Source: Chlorella sorokiniana (Eukaryota; Chlorophyta; Trebouxiophyceae; Chlorellales; Chlorellaceae). Taken from it: a DNA stretch of 64,000 bases. The translations under genes were made by a program, and so were the position numbers. The stretch spans positions 558,001 through 622,000 of the forward strand of contig CP084615.1 in assembly GCA_025917655.1 (NCBI GenBank), written 5' to 3'. The first letter of the stretch is position 1, and each line of letters opens with the position of its first letter. Under the pieces are notes generated by a model, which was not told the origin of the DNA, made no database searches, and was given only the letters and a program-made list of their open reading frames with translations. Shown here one piece after another: positions 51,197-63,015 of this stretch.

Positions 51197-52746
51197 TCAC
51201 TCCACATTCAGGGGGCGCAGCATGGCGGGAACAGATCCCGCACGCATCCAACCTTGGTTGGTGTTGCCGTCCCTGAGCTGGCCATGCGGCAGGCCAAGCA
51301 GGCGTGGCAGGCTGGCAGCGGCAGCCGCAAGGAAGCTGCTGGTGCCAGCGGGCCCGTTGCTGCTCTTGGGCGCCAGACTGGCGGGCAGGCCATGGCTGGG
51401 GAGCGGCACCGAGCCATCTGCCGCGTCCTCTACATAATCGCACAGCGCCTCGAACCCAAACAGCGGGTCTGCCTGCAGCTCAGCCAGCACCGCCTGCACC
51501 TCACTGGCATCATGCAGCTGCACCCGCCACCTGCAGCGCTGGAGCACCTGCCAACAGGGGCAGCATCCGGCAGCACCATCGTCGTGAGCGCCTCGCAAGG
51601 GGTGCCAATCCAGCCATTCTGGGAACCCAGCCATGCTTGTGCCAGCAGCGCGCAACCGGACCACCTGGGCCTGGATGTCCACCATGCGGCGGCGCAGCGC
51701 CCCTCCAAGACCGCGGCCTGCGGGTTCAGGCGCAGGTAGGTGTGGAGGCAGCCCCGCAGGGAGGAGCGGTACTGGGACCCTACAGACTCCAGCAGCCTGC
51801 AATGTGAGGGTGGGAGGCAGCCGCTGATTCGGCGGAGGGTCCGCACGCGAGAGGGCGAGCGGCGGCGCCGATTGCGCATACAGCGGCTGTGCATCGGCAG
51901 CGTGCAGCCGCCATCGGCTTGGCTGTCGGTGGTGCACACCAGAGAAGCGTGAGCAGGAGCTGGGGCGAGAGCTCCTCGGGCCCAAAGCTGGCGCGGCGGC
52001 ACAGCACCAGCATGCCTGCACAAGAAGATGCACGTGGGTGCTGATAGGATGGGTCCGTGCAGCACCCAACCAATTATAGTTTCCCACCTGCCACTGTGAA
52101 GTCAATGGTGTCGAGACCCTTCCCCACAGGATGCAGGTTGCACTGCTGCATCCTGATGAGTGCGCACAGGACAGGGCTGCTGAGCAGCTGGGTGCGGAAG
52201 GCGGGCAACAGGCCGCCACATGGCGGGGTGGCAAACTCTGCGAATGGGTCGTAATCATTGCTGCTCTCTGCTGCAGTGCACTGCCCGGGGATGAAAGCTG
52301 CAACTGGCTGTCGTTGCCGATGTGACCCGCCTGCTCTGGGGTATTGATGGGAATGTACAGCCTCAGCTCACACGCGTTATCGTCAGTGTCCTCTTGGCCC
52401 TCGAACAATGGATTGGCGTTGCCCATCAGGCTTTCGTTAAGTGGATTGAACTGCGTACAAGCAGGATGCCACAGGTAAGACAGAATGCCATGCAGTGTTG
52501 ACGCTGTGAATGGGTTGGCACTCCAATTCTCACGCTGAGTCCTGCCGCTGGCGGCAGCGCAAGCGGGTCCGCCAGGCATGGTGTGCAATGATTTCGCCGC
52601 TTAGCGGTGGTTTTGAGGCAAAACTCCTCAAGCTGTGAGCTGCATCCCGCAGAGCCCTGGCTTGTCGGCGATCCGAATAGAGGAGGACTCGCGGTGGCCT
52701 CGCGGCCGCGCTTGAGCCGGTTCACGAGGCCTTTCACGTACTGCAT
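51197..52746 (-). CDS. Unrecognised protein, four exons
   Basis: No family recognised. Exons 52746-52534, 52450-52088, 52015-51940 and 51796-51197 join with consistent GT-AG borders and phases. Features: a basic start (MQYVKGLVNRLKRGREATAS), SPTSQGSAGCSSQLEEFC, then NPLNESLMGNANPLFEGQED, CELRLYIPINTPEQ, a segment NDYDPFAEFATPPCGGLLPA, LLSSPVLCALIRMQQC, LDTIDFTVAGMLVLCRR, PQLLLTLLW, QYRSSLRGCLHTYLRLNP, MVDIQAQVVRLRAAG and VQAVLAELQADPLFGFEALC. The C-terminus is low-complexity. Two slips are needed, near 52285 and at a G run near 51697. No signal peptide or membrane segment. Length is about 415 residues. The spliced phases support a real gene; function is unknown. Confidence 0.6.
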
Positions 52747-52800
52747 GGCGGAATGAAACAGAAACAGCGCGATAATTCGAAGGCAGCACACTACTGGCAC

Positions 52801-53634
52801 TCTGCGCTGTGCACGCTGTCATGCATGCGTCCTTGCGGATTACAAGTGCAATTTTTGGGCCAGTGTGACATGTTTTGCACTGTCAAGATTTGATTGAAGC
52901 TCGAGCGAGCACTAAATTACCCGACAGTGCACGATGCAGCCATGACGATGATCACAGGTCATGCGGCAAGCAGCGCGGCACCCGCGGGTGTGTGCGACGG
53001 CGGTTCTTGCCATCATCGGCATTCTTGGCACCGATCTGAATCCTTGTTATGTCTCTATTGCATCCAAAGTGTATGAGCTGCCTCAGGATCCGGCGATGAT
53101 GTGCAGTGTTGACGTGCGTTGGACACGGCGAGTCCTGCGAGTCCCCAAGTAATGCCGCCACCGCATCTTGAGGCGAAGGGGGTCCTCAGCGCCCAGCTAG
53201 AGGATTCATACATGCATAGGCAGATCTGCCGGCCAAGACAATGTCGTGTAGATATCATGCTTTGTGCGAGTCCCGTTCCCGTTCCTACAGCGAGCTCCGG
53301 AATGATGCACACCCGACAAGTCACGAAAACTGTACCGGCAGCCTTGCGCAACAAACAACTGCTAGTCTACAACTTTATTGGCAGCATACTCATACACAAG
53401 TTCAAAACATCTTGTGGACCGTCCCCCACCGCCTGGCTCAGCTCACTGGCCGCTTGATTCCTTGCCCGCTTGAGCTCAACGTAGCGCCGAAGAAGGGGCG
53501 CAAAAGCTTCCAGGGCAAGCGGCTGTGCATGGTGGCGAGCGAGCCCTTGCCTGGGCTCGCCGGAGGGCCCCACTATGGCTACCAGCAGCGACGCAATTTG
53601 TATCATGCAAAGCACGCGGGAGTGCTGGTAGAAT
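52801..53634. other. Intergenic stretch
   Basis: About 830 nt of lower GC than its neighbours. A minus-strand frame (ATG about 53606, stop 53367) could encode some 79 residues ending with RRYVELKRARNQAASELSQA, a plausible helix, but it lacks splice or poly(A) support and lies in the upstream region of the next gene. I do not call it. Confidence 0.4.
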
Positions 53635-54829
53635 ATGCAACTTTGGTGGGTTGGCTGGTGGGCTCACTTGGCGCACCCCCGCCCCCCTCTGAGGGTGCCC
53701 AGCGCTGAACTTGATTGTGCACCCGTGCAGGCACTCTATGGCAGTGCAGCGCTCCAGCTCTGGCCGCTGCTGTCGCAAGCAGGCATGGCCGCCCTGCTGG
53801 CTTACTGTGCGGCCTGCGCCGCGCTGCTGGCGTGGCGGGCCAGCCCCTGGCGCGCCTCCTTTGCCCGTCACCGCGAGTGGCTCTCCGCGCTGCTGCGCTT
53901 CAGCACCTTTGGCCTGGGCCTCAGCATCCCTGGCCGTCTGGTCGCACAGCAGCTGCTGGATCCAGTGCTACATGTAGGCGACGGCGTCGCTGCTGCCGCC
54001 GATGCGGCCCAGGTGCCATGGCTGGAAGCGCTCGGGCACCTCGCCTTCCTGGTCGTCATCTCTGGCACCGCGGCCCTGCTATACCACAGCCTAGTGTGGC
54101 GAGTGCGGCTGGGGTGAGCAGGGCGGGCCGAGGGGATACTGTAACGGGGGAAAGGAGCCAATGCCTGGGGGACGGCTGGACTTCTCTATCTAGAAATGGT
54201 TGCCTGCAGCTGGCTCGACAGACTGGCTAGCTCGTGCCCTCTGCTCATTTATGCTTTGCTTCCTGCTTTGCTTCCCTCACAACTGTGCTTGCGAGCGCAT
54301 CATAGCCCTAAGGCACCCTTCATCCGTCATCCTGACTGTCACGTGCAGGCTGGGCTTGGCTGTGAGCATCGCAATGGCTGCGTGCGTGCTTCCACACAAC
54401 GAGCGGCTGTGCGCGGCGGCGCTTGCGAGCGGCCCGGGAGCGGCGCGCGCCACCCACTACACCTTTTCGCTGCTCAGCGCCGTGGGTTGCCTCGTGCCGC
54501 TGCCCATCTCGCGGTTTGTGTCGCTGGATGCTGCGGGCGAGTGCGCTGCCCTGGCCGCCTTCTGCCAGGTCGGGCTGGGCCTGCTGGCGCCGCTGCTGTG
54601 GGATGCGCTGGCCTCCGCCCGCCTCTTCCGCGCGCACCAGCAGCAGCGGCGGCAGGCGGGGCTCGCGCCCGAGCGAGGCCTGCACGCCTCCTTCTTCGCC
54701 TTTGTCGACGGCCTCACGCTGGAGGGCTGCGCCCTGCACGTCGGCCTCGTCGCGTGGACCCTCCTCTCCTGCGTGCTGGACTGGACCAGCTTCCTGGCGG
54801 CTCCTGCGCAGGCGGCGGCTGCAGGCTAA
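53635..54829 (+). CDS. Multi-spanning membrane protein, unknown family
   Basis: Two exons: 53635-54113 and 54349-54829, joined across GT-AG in phase. If the ATG at 53635 is not used, an acceptor at 53729-53730 could start the exon at 53731. Hydrophobic segments: AGMAALLAYCAACAALLAW, LLRFSTFGLGLSIPG, LGHLAFLVVISGTAALLYHS, LGLAVSIAMAACVLP, FSLLSAVGCLVPLPISRF, CQVGLGLLAPLLWDALASA and LHVGLVAWTLLSCVLDWTSF. Loops include PWRASFARHREWLS and the basic RAHQQQRRQAGLAPERG. No transporter or enzyme signature is seen. It may be a distant relative of the gene at 43300-44737; a profile comparison would decide. Confidence 0.6.
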
Positions 54830-55266
54830 CAGCCGGCGACGCAGCAGCACAACACGCTAGGCCGGCGTTCAAGCTGTGCTCGCTGGCGGCCTCGCGATCC
54901 CAACCATGGAAACCCAACCCGAAAGAATTTCCTGCTTTTTGGCACACACGCATTGTACTATTCTTTCGTGCGTCTTAAACCTTCCTTCGGTGTTTGTCTT
55001 CAACTAGCACTGCACCCTTCGCACAGCCCGGGCCTCCTGCTTGATTTGCAACCAGTTGTTGCAGCGTTGCACCTCGCAAGCCCTTTGTGCCCCCAGTTCC
55101 TTCTCACCTCCCTGGCATTCGTCGTACTGCGCACCTTTGCAGAACCACTACAGGCAGCACATGCGCACGCTGGGAAAGAGCGGCCAGTCGGGCCGGCCAG
55201 CGGGGCGGGTTAGCGCTGCTGTCACCCCCTCGTAAGGGCAGTTCCTTCAGTTGTGGCTGTATGCAG

Positions 55267-55271
55267 TGTAA
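55267..55271 (+). terminator. TGTAA poly(A) signal candidate after membrane-protein gene
   Basis: TGTAA about 440 nt after the stop at 54829; a long but possible 3' UTR. The stretch 54830-55474 otherwise has no coding exon. Confidence 0.3.
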
Positions 55272-55474
55272 CTTAACAGCGATGCCAACCACCTACACTG
55301 CTAGTGCCCATAACCTCCTTATCAGCCAGTGCAGTTGTGTTGTGATTAGGATTTGAACTGGTCACACTGCCGCCAGGCAGCTTGGCAGCATGGGCCGCCA
55401 GCAGGGCGACGCTCCATATCTAAAAAAACTACTTCTGATGAACCTGCGGTCGCTGCGCGTCTTCGACGTTCGTC

Positions 55475-58400
55475 ATGACACTGGACACCCTTTTAGATTC
55501 CCTTTGCGATGCGTTTGCGTCACAGGGTCGGGTGGATGGCGAGCGCTTGGGTCGTCTTGCCAGGACGTTCTCCAAGCGCTGTACGGATATGCAAACGCTG
55601 GACCCGGTCCGGCAGCGGGAAGTGATTAGGTGCGAAGGCGGGAGTCCCCTGTTGCTGCCGGCAGCACAAAGCGCGCCACGCCGGCTCGCGCGCGCCGCCC
55701 CCTCCTCTCGCATACCCACCCACCTACCCACATCACCGTCATCACCATGCAGGAAGATGGTGCAACTATCGGAGACAATGCCCAGCGTCACCGACAGCCT
55801 GCTGTCCTGCCAGTTGAGCAGCATGGAGCAGCTGGCGTGGGCTGCTGGCCGGTTGTCCTCCGCGGTGGACGTTATGGCCAGCTGCATGAGCTCCGGAGCG
55901 TTTTGGAACGCCGAGGACGGAGACGTGCTCGCCTTCATCACGGGCTTCCTGCGGCTGTTGGTGGACGGCGGCAGGGCGGTGCTGGTGGCGGAGCTCGTGG
56001 CCCATCGGCGGCAGCCACACCGCACCCGCGCAGCGCAGCTGGGGGCCAGGCTCCAGGTGGCCGCCTTTTCCATGGTGGGTGCCCTGCCTGTGAGAAACGC
56101 GCGCGACGAGCGGCTGCTCCCCTGGATGGAAGCCGTGGTGCCGCCGGCGTCCCTGGCGCCGTGGCTGGCGGCGGTGGCGGAGGCGCGACTGCTGCCCGGC
56201 GCCGAAGACCACATCCCAGGCAGGCCGGGCGCCCGCTGGCTGCTGCAGCGCATGGCTGGGGCCCTGCGCCGCCGCCTTCTGTTGCCGGCCATGCTTGATG
56301 CGATGCGCCGCGCGCGCCCTCCCATCGCCCTCCCATCGCATCCTCTGCAGCCGCAGGCCTCGAGCTGTGGGACAACGGGTTCACCACCCTGGCCTACTTC
56401 TCTCTGGTGAAGAAGATCGGCCTGCAGGCGCTGCCGGCGGGCGACGCACCGCGCCCCTCCCTCCTGCTGCCTGTGGCGCGGGCGCTCCTCTACAAGGTCC
56501 TGCCTGGCATGGTTGACAGGCTTGAGACGCGGCTGCGTGCCGCCGAGCCCGCCCAGGACAGCATGCGCAGCGGCCGCCCAGGCCGGCGGCGGCGCCGGCG
56601 CCAGCGGAGCCGCAGGCGGCAGCAGTCTGCAGCTCCTCCTGGCCGCCCTCCTGTGCATGGACCTACCTTCACGACGTTCTGGGCACCCACCGCTTGGAGA
56701 TCCCAGGGGCGGCTGTGGTTGCCGCGTTCGGCCCGGCGCCGGCAGTGCAGGCTGCGCGGGTGCTGCGCCTGGCGGCAGGCCCTGCACCGCCTGGCTCGTC
56801 TGCTCGTGGCCACCAGCTCTTGCGCTTCACAGCAGCCGGAGTGATGCAGAGTGTGAGTGTGTTCAGCCGCGGCCGCGAGCTGGCCCCGGTGCTGGCGCTG
56901 CGCCGCCTGCTGCACGGCGAGGGCTGGAGCCACGCGGCTGAGGAGGCGGCGGCGTGGGCGGCTACGTCGGCGCTGCCTGCCTTGGCAGCCATGCTGGCAG
57001 CGTCGCCGCCACCGCCACCCGGCGGCAGCGACGCCTTGAATGGCCGCCTGCCTGAGACCCTCTCCCAAGCGGCGGTGCTGGCCACTGAGCTGGTGCCTCC
57101 TGCCAGCCCTGCCAGCCTGGAGCAGCTCGAGGCGTGGACGGCGGCGTGTGACGCAGTGCTGCGCATGCTGCCCCGCTTCCACAGGTGGCCCTCGGGGCAG
57201 TGCCCTGCAACCCTGCCTCCCAGCCCTGCATGCGTGCTCCTCCGCCATGGTTCAGTGTTCGACGTGTGCTCCAGCGGCGTGTGCAGCTGGCGGGGGCTGC
57301 CTGTTGACCTGCTGCAAGCGGCGCCCGGCTGCGGTCCAGCTCAGCTGCTGTGTGCTGTCGTCACGCCGCGCCGCGCCGCGCTGCATGCTCCTCACCCCTT
57401 GCTGCCCTGCCCCCCTCCTCCGCTGCAGCCTTCCGTGGATGCAGGCCATGTACAGGGCCCACTGGACGGCCCTGCACGCCTTGTTTGAGGGGCTGGCGGC
57501 AGCGCCAATTGTCACCTGCAGTTGCTGCGGGCCAGAGGCAGGGTCACAGGGCTGGGGGGCTCACAACTGGCAGCGTGGCTTGCTACCGCGTCCCGTTGCA
57601 CTGCTGGCACGCAGCCACCGGCCCTTTCCTCCGCGCGTTGCTGGCGGGCCTCAACGGCGGGACACGCACGGTGAGGCACGCTCCAGCCTGCAATGCCGCT
57701 GGCTGCGGGCGCCGAGCGCTTGATCCTTTGCCTGTGCCGCGGTTTGCAGGCAGAGCTCTCTGCTAAACAAGCGGCCGTCAAGCTGGAAGCGTACGCAAAC
57801 CTGACGCAGCCGCTCCTCGGGCTGACCATGCCTCGGCTGGCGGCCGATTTGGTGGCGGCAGGGGCACCGCAGGCGATGCTGGAGGATTGGGTGGCGGTGG
57901 TTCGCTCCGACGTCGTTGCTTTCCAGAAGGTGTGCGTCTGCCGCTGGCCTCGCGCGCCCACCGCTCTCCGACCCAGCTGCGTCCTGGGCCAACATAATGA
58001 ATCCGCGCCGACCCAGTCTGCAGTGGATGGCGTTTGTGCTCTGCCTCGGTTGCGCTGGCCAGCAGCCACTCTGACCCCTCACTGTCACCACGCCTTCGAC
58101 CCGCCTTGCATGTTTGGGCAGCCATCTTCGCGCCTGCCACCCTTCCCGCAGGCGGATGGTTTCCTGGCCGCCCTGAACGTCCTCAATGCCGCGCTGGCAG
58201 CAGCGGTCAAGCAGGCGCGGGCCGCCCTGGCAGCCAGCCGCAGGGCCGGCGGCCGCAACAGCTCGCCTGCCATGGCGGCCGAGGCGACGGCGCTGGAGCA
58301 GCGGCTGGCCGCGCTGGCCTCCTCTGCAAAGCTCCACCAGCAGCAGGGTTTGCCTCATACCGTCATCCTTGAGCCAATGGAAGCCATGGCTGTGCGGTTT

Positions 58401-58738
58401 GCGGAGGACCTGCAGCAGCAGCTGCTGCCGCTCCTGGCAGAGCACGCCAGCCTGCTGCAGAAGGCCTGGCAGGCAACTGGCCAGACAGAGGAGTGGCAGC
58501 TGGAGGCTGCGCAGGCGGCTGCGACGCGCAGCTGCGCCCACCTGGGCTGCCCCAACCTGGAGCAGGAGGGCGGCCTGGACGCCGGAGAGGGGGCGGGCGG
58601 CCGACGCTGCTCCGGTTGCCGGGCGGTGTGGTACTGCAGCACCGCCTGCCAGCATGCAGACTGGAAGGCAGGGGGCACCGGCGCGTCTGCCAAGCGCTGG
58701 CGGTGGTGCAGGCACAGAAACATCAAAATATTGCTTGA
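55475..58738 (+). CDS. Large alpha-helical protein with C-terminal MYND zinc finger
   Basis: Exons 55475-55629, from 55753, from about 56356 to 57184, 57429-57670, 57750-57929 and 58152-58738. The first part is helical and unrecognised (TLLDSLCDAFASQGRVDGER, DVLAFITGFLRLLVDGGRAV). The middle has ELWDNGFTTLAYFSLVKKIG, VARALLYKVLPGMVDRLE and WMQAMYRAHWTALHALFEGL. The MYND finger is at the end: CAHLGCPNLEQ, then RRCSGCRAVWYCSTACQHAD and, after one slip in a G run near 58670, HRRVCQALAVVQAQKHQNIA with the stop at 58736-58738. MYND fingers bind Pro-rich peptides and are often scaffolds in chromatin or dynein assembly. Related algal proteins share this long-helix-plus-MYND plan. Frame slips near 56350, 56600 and 56650 make the middle uncertain. 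Confidence 0.72.
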
Positions 58739-59173
58739 CATAACAAAAGAGAATGTCAACTTGCACAACCTCGTCAATAACTGGCGTTTCTTTTTGTGAC
58801 GTGGCAGCCGTGGTTTCTCAATAGGGAGTTTATGCAACTGTGGAGCCACGCCTTCTTACCCTTGCATCCAGAATGCAGTTGCTGGGTTGCCCAGCGGGAG
58901 TGGCCGCGTCTGGCGTCAAGCACCCGTGGCCCCAGCAGTAGCACCCCACCCCAGCCAGCGCTGCCTGCACTCCTCCCCAGCAACTCTCATGTCCACAATG
59001 CAGTCATTGTCCAGCCTGGCGCTGCTCCAACAGTGCAAGTGCGAACCGATGCCAAATTGCTGCACCCCTTCATAGACGTTGCCAGCACACAGGCCAACTT
59101 TGACCGACGAAGCCTTGCTGCAGGTTGCAAGGATGCCTGCGCCTCGGCATCGCTTGCAGACATGAGTGGAGGC

Positions 59174-59178
59174 TTACA
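59174..59178 (-). terminator. TGTAA poly(A) signal after TyrRS
   Basis: Minus-strand TGTAA about 96 nt after the TyrRS stop. The stretch 58739-59273 holds the facing 3' flanks of the MYND and TyrRS genes. Confidence 0.5.
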
Positions 59179-59273
59179 CGGCACAGGGGCAGCGCAGCAG
59201 GCGCTGCAACTGGCGCCGCATGCCCGCGACGGGGAGGTAAACCAAGCAGCCTTTCCCGCCCCTCTCTGGCACG

Positions 59274-62200
59274 TCAGGCTGCCAGTCGCACAAGCATCTT
59301 GTTCTTCTTGCCCGCCGCGATCAGCACCAGCCGCCCGTCAATCAGGTCCTCCTCTGACAGCACCGCAAGCTCATCCCCCACCCGCTCGTTGTTCACGCGC
59401 ACGCCGCCGCCCTGCACCGCCGCGCGCACGAGCGTGCGAGGGGTGAAGGGGTGCCGGCACGATGCAGGCCTGGCCCCCAGGCAGCCAGGCAGGCGAGCGG
59501 TGATGTGCACGCACGCAGCGCAGCCAGATGGCCAGCCGCTGGAGCAGGCCTCCCAGCTCCTCACCCCAACAAACACTCAACAACCACACTGCCGCACTGG
59601 GCGGCACTGCCCCCCTCCGCCGCCCGCCCCAGCAGCACACCTTGATCATGCGCCGCACAGCCGCCTTGCTGGGCTGCATGCCCACAGCCACCATCACGTC
59701 CGCCAGCGGCGCGCCCACCAGCTGCTCTCTGGGCAGCGCCGCCGACGGCGCGTCGCCTGCGATTGCTTCCAGGGAGTCGGCATCCAGCTTGGTGGCTGCG
59801 AGGGGCGGGTGCAGGGGGAGGGGGGCGCAGTAAGTGAGAGGGTACTGCGAAAAGCTGCATTAAGGAGCTGGGAAGTCGGATTGGGTGCAGTGGCGGCTGC
59901 GGCAGCAGCACAGCGCAGGAGGCCGACAGCCCGGGCGGCAAGGCCAGCGCAGCGGCTCTGCTTCACAGCGCATCACGTGGCAAAACGCACCTGCACCCGG
60001 CGCAAGGGCTGCCGTGGCCTTGAGCGCCTGCTGCAGCCCCTGCTCGCCGTGCACGAAGCGAGTGACCTCCTCCGCCAGCCGCCGCTGCGCCGTGTTGGCG
60101 ACGTAGCGGGGGCCTGCCAGGGAGGGGGCGCACACACTGGCTGACTGACCGGGTGACCGTGGGAGGGTGCACAAGGAGGCTGTCTTGGCCAGTTGAGCGT
60201 CGGAGTGAGGTGGCAGGCAGGGCGTTTGGCTTGTCCAGCGGGATGCCAGGCAGGCCATGCCAGCTGTCCTCTGCCGATGGCAAGGCCTTGCTCCACCTCA
60301 CACGGCTCCAGCGCCGCAGAGTCAGCCGGCCGGCTGCTGTGCAGTTCAAGCAAGCCACAGCGCACAGAAGAGGCCTGTGTGAGCCCCAGTTCCCTTTGCT
60401 GCTGCCCCCAGCTGCGCCCACCCACCTGCATGGCCGCCTCGATGGCGGCAACCTCCTCCAGCGGCAGGAAGGTCAGCATCCGCAGGAACTTGACCACGTC
60501 TGCAATGGTGTTGGGGGCGCGGGGGAGGGGGAGGGGGAAAAGGGGTCAGGAGAGGGCCAGGCTGGCACAGCACAGCAGGAATAGGTGGCGAGAGGCAAGG
60601 AGCCTCGGAGGGCGGCTGGTCAGGGCGACTGCAGCATCCTGGCATGTTGAGCACGGCGGTTGTTGTCCAAAAGCTCCGCACAACCCTTAAAACCTGCCTG
60701 CATCTGTGGTCTTGAAGAGGAACTGGTAGAACTTATAGGGCGACAGCATGTCGGCGTTCAGCCACAGCGCGCCGTCCTCGCTCTTGCCAAACTTGGTGCC
60801 GTCGGCCTTCAGCAGCAGCGGGAAGGTGAGGCCGTACACCTGGTCTTCCGCGCCGCCGCCGCTGGCCTCGCCGCCGCCGGCCTCGCCGCTGCCTGCCGCG
60901 GCGGGCGCGGCCGCTGAGCTGGCGTGCTGCGGCTCCTCGGGGCCTCCCAGCATGCGGCGCATCAGGTCCGTGCCCGCCAGGATGTTGCCCCACTGGTCAG
61001 AGCCGCCCACTTGCACCCGCACGCCGTACTGCCGCCGCATGTGCACAAAGTCGTAGCCCTGTTGTGGGTGGGTGGGTGGGGGTGGGAGTGGGTGGGTTGT
61101 GTTTAGGGGGGGGTTGTTCTAGTGTTTCATTGTGTGTTGTTTCTTCTAGCGGGAGTGAGGGCAAGCGTGAGGGTTTCATGGGGTGAGGGTGAACTAGACG
61201 CGGGTTTAAGTGGCATGGCAGGCATGCCGCTGCCCTGCCCCAGGCCGCCCCCCCCGCACCCCCAGCACCCACCTGCAGCAGCTGGTAGGTGAACTCGGTG
61301 TAGGAGATGCCTGCCTCGCTTTCCATGCGCTTGCGCACGCTCTCCTTGGCCAGCATGGTGCCCACCCCGCGTACTTGCCTGCAGGGGGCGCGGGGGGGCG
61401 TGGGAGGCACGCAAGCCGTTCGGAGAGGGGCCGGAGATGCCGTGCAGCTCGGGATGCAACACCTGCGCGGCCTGTGAGCACAGCCAGGCGCGCCAGCTCC
61501 AGCACAAGGCACAAGCCATGCCAGCTTGTGCAGTCAAAGGCTGCAAAAGGCTGGTCCACTTCCACCCAGCGCTGCAGGCCCAGCCACGGCCACTCACCAA
61601 TGTCGCGCAGGAAGGTGAGCAGGCCCATGCCGCCAAACCAGTCCAGGTTGTTCAGCACAAGCGGCTCCGGCAGCCCGCTGCGGCAGGGAGCAAGGCCGAC
61701 AAGCGCAGCATGATGAGCCCTCAGCGACGTGAATTGGCGTTGGCAACTCCAACGATGGCCAGGAATTGCAGGCGGCGCTTTGAGCCATGCTGCAAGTGCA
61801 GCCGCAGCGGAGAAGCAGGAAACAAAGCGGCTGCAGGCGGGCGACGCAGCGCACCTGCCGGGCGGGGGCTGCAGCAGCGTGCGCAGCGTGCGCTCGATGC
61901 CCCGCACGTTGCGCTCGACGGCGTGCTCGTCCAGCACCGGCCGCTCCGCGCTCTTGCCTGCAGCGTTACTCACAAAGCAAGAACGATTCAACAAATAGGC
62001 GCATTCAGTTCACAGCAATGCTGCCGCTGCAGCCGCCGCAGCTTATCCCCCTCCCCCAGTTGGCCCCGTGTGGCAGCTGCTGCATGAGGCCTCCCACCCA
62101 CCCGAGGGGTCGCCCACGCGGCCGGTGGCGCCGCCCAGCAGCGCCACGGGGCGGTGGCCGCAGCGCTGGAACCAGGCGAGCACGATGATGCCCAGCAGGT

Positions 62201-62716
62201 TGCCGAGGTGCAGGCTCTCCGCTGTGGGGTCAAAGCCGCAGTAAGCCAGCAGCTGCTCCTGGGTGCTGACGGCCGCCAGGTCGGGAGAGGTGACGTCCTG
62301 CAGCAAGCCACGCGAGCGCAGCACGGCGACCACGTCCTGCAGCGGCGCGGGCGGCGGCGCGGCGGCGGTGCCCGCGGGGGCTGCTGCTCCACTTCTGCCG
62401 CCGCCGCCTGCACGGTGCTGCTCCCCAAGCTTCGCCACAGCTGTCGCGCAGTGCTGGGGGTTTCTGCCGCCAGTGGCCTGCAGCTGGAAACGAGCACGAG
62501 TTGCCTTCAGCAGGAGCAGGCGGCGGCACCCATTGCAGAGCTGGCAGCAGTGCCACATCCAGCACCACACTATCCTGTAGCAGTGGACACCGCTCACCTC
62601 GAAAAGCCTGATAGGAGGCGGGCCGGCAAGCCAGCGGGTCTAAAGGAGCGGGTACACTGTGCTACCGGGCTGGCGAGCAGTCGGCCCCAGCTTGCGAGAC
62701 CTCCACCGCATGCCAT
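59274..62716 (-). CDS. Bacterial-type tyrosyl-tRNA synthetase, organelle-targeted
   Basis: Charges tRNA-Tyr, here for mitochondria and/or chloroplast. Exons 62716-62598, 62477-62102, 61957-61855, 61677-61598, 61378-61273, 61058-60698, 60499-60426, 60113-59992, 59795-59641 and 59411-59274. The first exon is a presequence ([20 protein letters not shown]). Class I motifs: [16 protein letters not shown] (HIGH-type), [34 protein letters not shown] (tRNA/Tyr site) and KFGKS in [18 protein letters not shown]. The C-terminal S4 RNA-binding domain has [27 protein letters not shown] and [18 protein letters not shown] roughly 30-residue Ala/Gly/Glu insert precedes the KFGKS strand. The intron after TTDA has a GC donor (60697-60696). 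Slips near 62388, 61365 and 60117 fall in C or G runs. Confidence 0.94.
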
Positions 62717-63015
62717 GGCGGCTAATATGTGTTATATGTAAACAGCAGTGGCAATGTGCTTGAAGGCGCAACAGGTTCGGAGGTAAGCCTGTCTTGCTGC
62801 CTTGCAGCGCCGTTTTGCGATTCAGTGGACTATTTGAGTATTGCACAACGGATGCAAGGCTTCCATGCGCAAAGTTGTGACGACCCTGCTGCGTGCTTCG
62901 GACTCGCGCCCAAAAACTAGCCCTGGCCAACGCTGCCAAAGCGATGACAGATCGATTTGATGAAATCGTTCCAATGCACATTGCTGTTTAATGCAAGGCG
63001 CGCATGAGTGGAACG
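62717..63015. promoter_or_regulatory. Divergent promoter region, TyrRS (-) / AFG1-like (+)
   Basis: Only about 300 nt between the start codons of two genes whose products both carry organelle-type presequences. Shared upstream control is plausible. No core element was identified. Confidence 0.5.

Noticed and set aside
53367-53609. Minus-strand frame of about 79 residues with a charged helix
   Set aside because: No supporting neighbour exon or regulatory site, and it lies in the upstream region of the plus-strand membrane-protein gene.
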